Source: a virus
IMG/VR virus record: IMGVR_UViG_3300020578_000164
Coordinates: 1 to 42,833 of that record
Reading direction: 5' to 3' (one strand)
Length of the DNA stretch: 42,833 bases
The stretch's first letter is position 1, and every line of letters starts with the position of its first letter. Of the stretch, positions 1 to 5,860 are shown in pieces. The position numbers and the translations under genes were made by a program. Below the pieces are notes generated by a model, which ran no database searches, was not told the DNA's origin, and was given only the letters and a program-made list of their open reading frames with translations.

Positions 1-30
1 ACAAAGAAAGCCCGCGCCCGTAAAGCCTAG
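1..30 (+). CDS. 3' end of a gene cut by the window edge (basic tail)
   Basis: The first bases read in one frame as TKKARARKA followed by TAG. A Lys/Arg/Ala tail right before a strong terminator (63-100) is what the end of a real gene looks like, and such tails are common on nucleic-acid-binding proteins. Only nine residues are visible, so the product cannot be named. Confidence 0.45.
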   Translation, partial: TKKARARKA

Positions 31-62
31 ACGGCGAACACGGCGCAACCGCAAAACCTGGA

Positions 63-100
63 CGCCTGGCGAGCTTTCGCAGCTTGCCAGGCGTTTCTTT
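63..100 (+). terminator. Rho-independent terminator
   Basis: CGCCTGGC (63-70) pairs with GCCAGGCG (86-93). Inside it a second pairing AGCT/AGCT surrounds a TTCGC loop, and TTTCTTT follows. It sits 33 bp after the stop of the truncated gene at 1-30 and should end that transcript. Confidence 0.8.
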
Positions 101-335
101 ATGCGCCGGCAATCACAGCGGTGAGGTTGATAGGCCTGTTTTTCTGCACAAAACCGAGATTTTGCCGCCAGTTCCGCCCGCTCAACCGGCAAACACGATA
201 GGCAAACACGGGAGCGCCGGAGAGAATGGCAGGCCAGGGAAGTTTACAGCCTATAAGAGACCGGGTAGCCGGACCCCGTCGAATCTAGGGGGTTTACTTT
301 GGGTCCACGCCCGGAGTTTCTGAATTTTCAAAAAC

Positions 336-509
336 CGGCAAACACGTGGTAATACCTGGATATGCGGCAAACACGTGGTGATACCTGGATATGCGGCAAA
401 CACGTGGTAATACCTGGATATGCGGCAAACACGTGGTAATACCTGGATATGCGGCAAACACGTGGTAATACCTGGATATGCGGCAAACACGAGGCGATAC
501 CGGGCTACT
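336..509 (+). repeat. 29-bp tandem repeat array, iteron-like (candidate origin)
   Basis: Six head-to-tail units of exactly 29 bp start at 336, 365, 394, 423, 452 and 481. The first five are nearly identical and the sixth is degenerate. Each contains the core GGCAAACACG. The same core occurs singly at 188-197 and 201-210, as GCAAACACG at 568-576, and inverted (CGTGTTTGCC) at 633-642 inside a terminator. There are no spacers. An array of short direct repeats upstream of a replication gene (1201-3453) is the layout of iteron origins, where an initiator binds the repeats. The origin role is inferred. It could also be a repressor operator or partition site. Apart from these repeats I see no gene in 101-619. 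Confidence 0.75.
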
Positions 510-619
510 CCGGCTGATCCTGCCAACACATGTTACCCAAAAAATTTGCAAGTAACCGGATATTCCAGCAAACACGGAGATACCGACGAACCGCGTTCTC
601 CTGAGTTTGGCTCAGCGCA

Positions 620-646
620 TAAAAAATGCCGGCGTGTTTGCCGGCA
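620..646 (-). terminator. Rho-independent terminator for the leftward gene
   Basis: Read on the minus strand, GCCGGC, loop AAACAC, GCCGGC is followed by ATTTTTTATG. It lies about 20 bp past the stop of the minus-strand gene 668-874. The stem and loop together contain the GGCAAACACG core of the nearby array, so the element may have a double role. Confidence 0.7.
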
Positions 647-667
647 AGCCTTCAAAGGCCAAAAGGT

Positions 668-874
668 TTATTTGATCCAAGGCATGATGAAATCAACAAT
701 CTCAGTCGTCGCGTCGTTCAGCAGCTCATGCGTCGACCGACCATGGCTGACAGGTTGAGGTGATACGGCAATACGGTTACCGCTCAGCAGGAAGCTCACG
801 TTGTTGGCCGCATCTGCAGTAGCTGAATCCCGCAGCATCTCGTACAACTCTTTCCGTTTCTGCGCATACGTCAT
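668..874 (-). CDS. Small hypothetical protein, 68 aa
   Basis: I do not recognise this protein. The chosen ATG (revcomp of 872-874) is preceded by AGAGGGG at a normal spacing, which is better supported than a longer start at 916. The product begins MTYAQKRKELYEMLRD, a charged helical start, and ends DFIMPWIK. It shows no membrane segment or cysteine motif. It is transcribed leftward, away from the primase gene, and has its own terminator at 620-646. One of only two leftward genes in the window, it lies between the repeat array and the hairpin region, so a regulatory or copy-control role is possible but unproven. Confidence 0.6.
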   Translation of the reverse strand: MTYAQKRKELYEMLRDSATADAANNVSFLLSGNRIAVSPQPVSHGRSTHELLNDATTEIVDFIMPWIK

Positions 875-926
875 TGTCAGCCCCTCTAGGAATAAACTGG
901 TATTACCGCACACCATTCTCGCCCGG

Positions 927-1010
927 TCTCGCGGCGGCGTAGCGGAAGCGAAGCCGCCAGCGAGAAGCTATACCAGAGCCCGGATGTACCAAGGATAAGC
1001 CCGGTATAGC
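927..1010. other. Two adjacent strong hairpins in the intergenic region
   Basis: TCTCGCGGCGGC (927-938) pairs with GCCGCC-A-GCGAGA (953-965), a 12-bp stem with one bulged A. Directly after it, GCTATACC (967-974) pairs with GGTATAGC (1003-1010) around a loop that contains the repeated motif AGCCCGG. Neither is followed by a T-run, so they are not ordinary terminators. The gap 875-1200 holds these, the hairpin at 1090-1110 and a promoter. I see no gene in it. Confidence 0.6.
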
Positions 1011-1089
1011 CCAATTTTAGATTTCCGGATTTTTGCTCGTCAAGCACCCGGCGGTTTTATTTTGAAAAACAGCAGAAATCGTGATCCGA

Positions 1090-1110
1090 CGAGGACGCTT
1101 CGCGTCCTCG
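1090..1110. other. Hairpin with TTC(G) loop
   Basis: CGAGGACGC (1090-1098) pairs perfectly with GCGTCCTCG (1102-1110) around TTC. It is the third stem in the gap and sits 35 bp upstream of the candidate primase promoter. With no T-run after it, an origin structure or a regulator target is more likely than a terminator. Confidence 0.55.
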
Positions 1111-1144
1111 CCAACTTGATTCCCCTAAATTTGTGGAAAGTCTG

Positions 1145-1173
1145 TTGACAAATCCGAAGCAAACGCTGAGAAT
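1145..1173 (+). promoter_or_regulatory. Sigma70-type promoter for the primase-helicase gene
   Basis: A perfect TTGACA (1145-1150) is followed after 17 bp by GAGAAT (1168-1173), which matches the -10 consensus at four positions including the last A and T. It lies just upstream of the ribosome site and ATG at 1201. Confidence 0.5.
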
Positions 1174-1200
1174 AGGCGTACCTCTGTGCGGAGAGTACGA

Positions 1201-3453
1201 ATGGATCATCAAACCAGCCTCATTGGCACGGCGTCGTGCCTGGCAAACCTCGGGATCAGGGTATTTCCCCTGCAGCCGGGATCAAAACTGCCGAAGTACG
1301 GTCTAAAGTGGGACGTCGAAGCGACGAACCGGGGCAGTGACGTTCAAAAAATGTTCCCTGCCGGCCAGCTCTGGGGTTTGGCCGCTGTCATGGGCCCGAC
1401 ATCCGGGATCATGGACTGCGAGCCGGACAGCGCTGAGGCGTTTGCCCTGCTGGAACAGTTCATTCAGCAGTCTCAGGTGCGTACTGTGGCGTACCGTGCC
1501 TCCCGAGGCAACCACTATTGGTTCCGGTGGGACCCGGATTTGACCGTGTTCGGCAGTTCAGTGGTCAAAGTGGACAACCTGGAGTGCCGTTTAGGGCTGG
1601 ACCAGGCCTCGGTATATTCGGCATGTCCGCCCACTATACACCCGACCAGCGGTCAGTATTACGCCTGGTTGCCGGGTTGTGCCCCCTGGGAAGTGCCGGT
1701 TGCCCCGATACCACAGCCCCTGAAAGCGTGGTTCCTGGCTCACTACCAGAAAAACAAGACGGCTGCTCGGAAAACCACCCAAGTGTCCGCCGAGGACGGG
1801 GGTTTGCTGCCCGAAACAGGTAACCGGCATGAGTATATGCTCCGGCTGAGCAAGCTGTTGGCCGGGGATCTGCGTCTTCCGCGCGGTTTGGTGGTCGATA
1901 TGATGCGACCGTTGGCCGACCGCCTCGGGACGATGCACGAAAAGGGGAGAGGCGAGCAGGAATTGCAGAATTTGGTGGCCAAACTCGCCGTATCCCCGTC
2001 TGCGGTCGAAGATTTCGCTCATATTGACTTCGCTGACGCCCGGCAGACGGTTGTGGAGACCCGCCACGCGGCGGAACTTGCCGAAGAAGCCTCGTATCCC
2101 CCGGAAATCCCGCAAAACGTGTTCGATTCTCGGCTGCAAATCGTCAGTTTGCACGCCAAAGCCGCTCAGTACCCGAGAAACCTGTTCCTGCTCGGGTTGT
2201 TAGGTGTTGCCTCCGGTCTGTTGGGGACGTCCGTGCGGGTCCGCACAACCCCCGACGCCCCAACGACCGGAGTGCAACTGTACATTTTCGGGGTTGGCCC
2301 GTCCGGATCCGGAAAATCCATCACAATCAACGCGGTGACAGGCCCCCTGAAGAATTCTGAGCGGGTCCTGACCGACGCCACCCCTGAAGCGTTTGCTGCC
2401 GGCATGGCAAAGTTCCCCCGGGGCCTGCTTGTCGTGCTCACCGAAGGCAAGGACTTCCTCGGGATGTTCGGCAGGTACTCCCAACAACTGGCCGGAGGAG
2501 CCACGAATACCGGAATGTGGCTTCGAGCGTGGTCCGGAGACCCGATCATTCAATATCGCAAGGGTGGAAACGTCACCGTTCGCGCCCCGTTCGCCTCCAT
2601 CGTCGGGGCGATCCAGGGCGTAAACCTGAACCAGATCCCGGGGATTGACGTGATCGACGGGTTGATCCAGCGAATGCTGCTGTTCCCGCTCGGACGGGTC
2701 CCCGAGGAACCTGCGTCTGACAGCCAGCGGGTACTGTCCCAGTGGTGGGACCGATGGGAGGCGGTCGCCAAACGCCTTGTCACCGTTCGCGAAGCCATCT
2801 CCAGCGTTGATACGCTGAGTCTGGCCGCGGCTGCGGGGGTCCCGGTTGATCCGGTTGTGTTGACCTTAACCCCCGCAGCCAACGCGGTATGGCAGCAATA
2901 CGCCAAACACAAGCGGTCTGATGCGTATCTGGGGCAGTGGCCGGACGAGCACCCTTGGCGAAGCGAGGTTCTTAGGCACGCCGAGGTCGTCCTCCGCATC
3001 GCCGGAGTGCTTCGGCTGCTGGACCAGGCTCTGGAGGAGCACACGTGGAGTGCGATGTGGACCGTCACCAGAGAGCTGGTTGACCCGATTGTGCCCGAAG
3101 CCGGGGTCCAACGAGCGATTGCCCTGGTGGAGTGGCTGTGGCTTCACAAGCAGCGGATGCTGGATGCGACCGTCGACAACGCGTACGCTAAACTTTGCGG
3201 GGCTGCCGGGGCTCAAACCCAGGCGGTTACCGATATGCTGCAGAACACCGCAGCTCAACGTGCGAAGAAACTGCAGGTCCGAGGGTTTGCCGTGTTCACG
3301 CAACGGCAATACCAGAGAGTCAACAACCTCGGTCGCGGCGCGGCAGAGTACGAGCTGGGGTTGTTTACCCAGTTGGGCTGGCTGGAGCAGGTGCCGGAAA
3401 CGGATCCGGTCAGCTATAGGTTCAGGGTTCAGTTCGAACGAAAGGCAGATTGA
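1201..3453 (+). CDS. Primase-polymerase fused to a DUF3987-like helicase/ATPase
   Basis: This is probably the phage replication protein, 750 aa. The N-terminal ~190 residues match the bifunctional primase-polymerase fold: FPLQPGSKLP at 22-31, acidic pair D72/E74 in MDCEPDS, H105 in GNHYWF, and LECR at 127-130, followed by a PP..HPTSGQYYAW segment. The middle holds a P-loop, GPSGSGKS (366-373), and a Walker-B-like VVLTEGKDF, as in DUF3987 helicase-like ATPases. Such fusions lay primers and unwind DNA at the fork. The ATG at 1201 is chosen because GGAGAG (1190-1195) precedes it; a GTG at 1186 would overlap that site. The gene follows the iteron-like array and its promoter. Family calls are from motifs only. 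Confidence 0.85.
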   Translation: MDHQTSLIGTASCLANLGIRVFPLQPGSKLPKYGLKWDVEATNRGSDVQKMFPAGQLWGLAAVMGPTSGIMDCEPDSAEAFALLEQFIQQSQVRTVAYRASRGNHYWFRWDPDLTVFGSSVVKVDNLECRLGLDQASVYSACPPTIHPTSGQYYAWLPGCAPWEVPVAPIPQPLKAWFLAHYQKNKTAARKTTQVSAEDGGLLPETGNRHEYMLRLSKLLAGDLRLPRGLVVDMMRPLADRLGTMHEKGRGEQELQNLVAKLAVSPSAVEDFAHIDFADARQTVVETRHAAELAEEASYPPEIPQNVFDSRLQIVSLHAKAAQYPRNLFLLGLLGVASGLLGTSVRVRTTPDAPTTGVQLYIFGVGPSGSGKSITINAVTGPLKNSERVLTDATPEAFAAGMAKFPRGLLVVLTEGKDFLGMFGRYSQQLAGGATNTGMWLRAWSGDPIIQYRKGGNVTVRAPFASIVGAIQGVNLNQIPGIDVIDGLIQRMLLFPLGRVPEEPASDSQRVLSQWWDRWEAVAKRLVTVREAISSVDTLSLAAAAGVPVDPVVLTLTPAANAVWQQYAKHKRSDAYLGQWPDEHPWRSEVLRHAEVVLRIAGVLRLLDQALEEHTWSAMWTVTRELVDPIVPEAGVQRAIALVEWLWLHKQRMLDATVDNAYAKLCGAAGAQTQAVTDMLQNTAAQRAKKLQVRGFAVFTQRQYQRVNNLGRGAAEYELGLFTQLGWLEQVPETDPVSYRFRVQFERKAD

Positions 3454-3454
3454 C

Positions 3455-4054
3455 ATGGATACAGAGGACGCCAAAACCATGATCTCCGCTTTATGCGTTC
3501 GACACGACAGCGTGTATTACCGCATCCCCGGGGTGGATCCGTGGGATAGTGCAAGAGATTGCCGGAAATGCACCGACAGCCATCCGGTGATCGCACATCC
3601 GCCGTGCGCTCAGTGGGGCCGCACAAAGCCTCTGGCCACCGTTGATCGCGACCAGAAAGCCTTGGCGTTGTTTTGTCTGAATGCAGTCCGCAAACGAGGA
3701 GGTGTGTTGGAACACCCCCTCGCCAGCGGGTTGTGGTCGTGGGGGTGTATACCTTCTGACGGCAATCCCGATATGCATGGTGGCCGGCTGATAATTGTCG
3801 ACCAGTTCGACTTCGGGCATCCAGCTCGAAAGATGACCGGACTGTACATTGTCGGACTACCTCGACACGAAAAACCTATATCAGTCAAATTTTTCTTGTC
3901 GAGGTACTCGCAACCTGCAACGGGGGTACCGGGGCGGCTGATGACCTTGAAACGGCTTGGCCGGGAGGCTACGCCCAAACCCTTGGCCGAGGCTATGGTT
4001 GCGTTGATACGGCATTACGGGATAGGAGGATTGAATAATGAGCAACTATCTTAA
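3455..4054 (+). CDS. HPPC-motif phage protein, DNA cytosine methylase-like
   Basis: A 199-aa protein whose ATG starts 2 nt past the end of the primase gene, so translation is probably coupled. It contains VIAHPPCAQWGR and, about 35 residues on, GGVLEHPLASGLW. HPPC resembles the PC catalytic loop of C5-cytosine methyltransferases, and I recall similar unnamed proteins in many phage genomes. I see no clear SAM-binding glycine motif, so methyltransferase activity is uncertain. Its last codons (PLAEAMVALIRHYG...) lie in a 61-bp sequence repeated at 4781-4841. The end overlaps the next start by 17 nt. Confidence 0.6.
   Translation: MDTEDAKTMISALCVRHDSVYYRIPGVDPWDSARDCRKCTDSHPVIAHPPCAQWGRTKPLATVDRDQKALALFCLNAVRKRGGVLEHPLASGLWSWGCIPSDGNPDMHGGRLIIVDQFDFGHPARKMTGLYIVGLPRHEKPISVKFFLSRYSQPATGVPGRLMTLKRLGREATPKPLAEAMVALIRHYGIGGLNNEQLS
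3980..4040 (+). repeat. 61-bp perfect direct repeat, copy 1
   Basis: It runs from CCCTTGGCC through the GGAGG ribosome site to the ATG at 4038, covering the 3' end of the HPPC-motif gene and the translation start of the next gene. An identical copy lies at 4781-4841. Confidence 0.95.
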
Positions 4055-4748
4055 CGTGAACATTCCAACGTTCTACGCGAAACTCGACTCGGCGTTCCTG
4101 TACGACCTCGCTCCTTCACCAAACAACAAGCAAGTGCCGGTGGAGGTGTTTGCATACACGTCGATACCCCAACGCTGTGGTATGTTTTCGGTAATGACTG
4201 AGTGGGGTTCGCAGCACGCCCGTGTGCCGATTCACTATCTACGGTCTTTGAACACCGAAACAGCCTCGAACTACCCGCTGGATTGGTTGCAGCTTTGGGA
4301 TTCGCTTTCGTATTACGCATCCGTGACAATCCTCGAATACTGCAAGAACCGTGGTGCTATGGTCTGGTTAAAAGATCACACGCAGCATCAAGCCAAGTAC
4401 ATGTTTACTCTTGATTGGTGCATGGGGCCACAATATCAGACAGGCTACGGCGAATACGCGGGAGGACACAAATGCGGACACGTTTTCGAGGGCGAAGGCG
4501 GACAGTTTTTCATTCAACCGAATAACCGGGTGCTGTGGATGGACGGCGGTGCTTGGATATCGAAAAAATTGGACAAGCCGGATTGGAAGGTGTTCAGTCA
4601 AGAGTTCTCTTGCGAACGCACCGGCTCGCGGTGGGTAAGTGAGTCAGACGAAGAACTATACTTTTACGGTTTTAAAAAGCGGGAAGCATCGGGCAAGGTT
4701 GATTTGGACCAACGAGATAGACAACAAAAACTACGGTTTCAGGATTGA
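4038..4748 (+). CDS. Hypothetical phage protein inside a repeat-flanked cassette, 236 aa
   Basis: I do not recognise a function. The start follows a strong ribosome site (AGGAGG) supplied by repeat copy 1. The protein is soluble-looking and rich in Trp, Tyr and Phe. A segment with GGHKCGHVFEGEGG and a conserved-looking NNRVLWMDGGAW lie in the second half, and the tail ends near LYFYGFKK. Base composition looks noticeably more AT-rich than the neighbours. With 61-bp perfect direct repeats at both ends, this suggests a separately acquired cassette (moron-like). Similar proteins occur in other phages from memory, without assigned role. Confidence 0.7.
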   Translation: MSNYLNVNIPTFYAKLDSAFLYDLAPSPNNKQVPVEVFAYTSIPQRCGMFSVMTEWGSQHARVPIHYLRSLNTETASNYPLDWLQLWDSLSYYASVTILEYCKNRGAMVWLKDHTQHQAKYMFTLDWCMGPQYQTGYGEYAGGHKCGHVFEGEGGQFFIQPNNRVLWMDGGAWISKKLDKPDWKVFSQEFSCERTGSRWVSESDEELYFYGFKKREASGKVDLDQRDRQQKLRFQD

Positions 4749-4780
4749 GCACGAGGGCGAGAAAAGGCGAAGGGCCGAAG

Positions 4781-4841
4781 CCCTTGGCCGAGGCTATGGT
4801 TGCGTTGATACGGCATTACGGGATAGGAGGATTGAATAATG
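4781..4841 (+). repeat. 61-bp perfect direct repeat, copy 2 (with gene-end remnant)
   Basis: Identical to 3980-4040. The first ~50 bases are a non-coding remnant of the 3' end of the HPPC-motif gene, and the last part supplies the ribosome site and ATG (4839) of the next gene. The sequences diverge straight after the ATG. It marks the right edge of the cassette containing 4038-4748; 4749-4780 holds nothing else. Confidence 0.95.
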
Positions 4842-5096
4842 TTGAATCAATACGAGCTGGAAATAACGTGTTTGTGCCCGGTGGATGATTTGCCCGACGT
4901 GTATCAGTTGACGATCACGGCACGGCGTGTGCTACCTGTGGAAGCGATTTTGCAAGTGGTCTCTGAGTTGAGTTCGCAGAAGCTTTTTCAGGAGGCTCTG
5001 TGCCAAGCAATCCATCGCAGGGTCAATGCCTGCTGTGTTTTGGTCGGGCACCACAGCGGAGTCAAGGTGCGGACGCAGTGCGGGGGTGCCGATTGA
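4839..5096 (+). CDS. Small conserved phage protein with GHHSGV motif, 85 aa
   Basis: The start is set by GGAGG in repeat copy 2. The product reads LEITCLCPVDDLPDVY near the N-terminus, FQEAL in the middle and LVGHHSGVKV near the C-terminus. This pattern (CPVD...D.Y, FQE, G.HSGV) is familiar from small phage proteins of unknown function next to accessory DNA genes. No fold can be named with confidence. Its stop overlaps the TTG start of the next gene, so the pair is probably translationally coupled. Confidence 0.65.
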   Translation: MLNQYELEITCLCPVDDLPDVYQLTITARRVLPVEAILQVVSELSSQKLFQEALCQAIHRRVNACCVLVGHHSGVKVRTQCGGAD

Positions 5097-5827
5097 TTAA
5101 ATACCACGGGACGCCAATTGGCGGTACAAAACGAGACGCAATGCTGTTTTTGCAGGGAAGGCATGCCTTGGTCAGTTACGCGGCTCCGCTACACTTGCCT
5201 GAAGTCATAAACTGCTGCGAGTCTTTTTGCCTAGACAACGGCGCTTTTTCTGTATGGAAAGCGGGAGAAGGAACGGTCGATGAGTGGGGCTACTACAACT
5301 GGGTATCCAACCTCGTCGACCACCCTTCTTTTGATTTTTTCATAATACCGGATGTCATCGATGGGACGGAGCAGCAGAACAACGACGCAGTCTTTCGATG
5401 GAAAAACATCCGCGGTGGTGTTCCGGTATTCCATCTTTCTGAAGACCCGTCAAGGCTTTTGTGGCTTGCCGGGATGTTCCCAAAAGTCTGTTTGGGGAGC
5501 ACGTCTAAATGGCCGCGAGTTGGGTCTGCCGATTGGTGGCCGTTAATGGCGGATTTTATGGACACCATTTGCCGGGGCGGCTCCCCGCCCTGCAAGTTGC
5601 ACGGCCTCAGAATGTTGAACCCCGCAGTATTTACTAAACTACCGCTGCATTCAGCAGATTCATGTAACGCCGCGATAAACGGCGGATTGTGTCTGTCCGG
5701 AGGAATCCACCCAAGCCTGGAACGGTGGCAAGGGTCGGAGAGAATAGCCCGCCGCATCGAAACGCATCAGTCGGCACCGTTCTGGGATCGACGAAACGTT
5801 GATCTGGAGGTAACTGACTTGCGGTAG
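5093..5827 (+). CDS. TGT/DpdA-like protein (candidate base-exchange enzyme)
   Basis: A 244-aa protein starting at a TTG that overlaps the previous stop. I chose this start because KYHGTPIGG lies immediately after it and is a conserved opening in similar phage proteins. Visible blocks in order are LDNGAFSVW (D48), IIPDVIDG (D87), GVPVFHL, CLGSTSKW (133-140), LHGLRM (H170, R173) and SADS (187-190). The layout recalls the TIM barrel of tRNA-guanine transglycosylases and the phage DpdA proteins that put 7-deazaguanines into DNA. D48 and D87 would be candidates for the catalytic acids. No queuosine-precursor genes are in the window, so a DNA-modification role is inference; an unrelated enzyme is possible. 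Confidence 0.55.
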   Translation: MIKYHGTPIGGTKRDAMLFLQGRHALVSYAAPLHLPEVINCCESFCLDNGAFSVWKAGEGTVDEWGYYNWVSNLVDHPSFDFFIIPDVIDGTEQQNNDAVFRWKNIRGGVPVFHLSEDPSRLLWLAGMFPKVCLGSTSKWPRVGSADWWPLMADFMDTICRGGSPPCKLHGLRMLNPAVFTKLPLHSADSCNAAINGGLCLSGGIHPSLERWQGSERIARRIETHQSAPFWDRRNVDLEVTDLR

Positions 5828-5831
5828 TACG

Positions 5832-5855
5832 TTTTTTTTTTTTTTATTGGGGGGG
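5832..5855 (+). repeat. T14 and G7 homopolymer tracts upstream of the recombinase
   Basis: Fourteen T (5832-5845), then ATT, then seven G (5849-5855), five bases before the ATG at 5861. The G-tract is the only plausible ribosome site. Slippage at either tract would change promoter or ribosome-site spacing, a classical phase-variation arrangement, although no variation is visible in one sequence. Confidence 0.8.
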
Positions 5856-5860
5856 CGGTC

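Noticed and set aside
84-323. Short rightward open frame with ATG near the terminator
   Set aside because: It starts inside the terminator hairpin, lacks a ribosome site and gives a Pro/Arg-rich non-protein-like reading.
336-509. CRISPR array
   Set aside because: The units join head to tail with no variable spacers between them, and no cas genes are present.
251-575. Leftward frames across the repeat array
   Set aside because: They only translate the 29-bp repeats and have no ribosome site.
2921-3454. Upstream extension of the HPPC-motif gene
   Set aside because: This part is the out-of-frame shadow of the primase-helicase gene; the ATG at 3455 fits gene coupling.
4639-4839. Rightward frame after the cassette gene
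   Set aside because: It overlaps the 236-aa gene and runs through the repeat remnant with a poor start; it is probably not translated.
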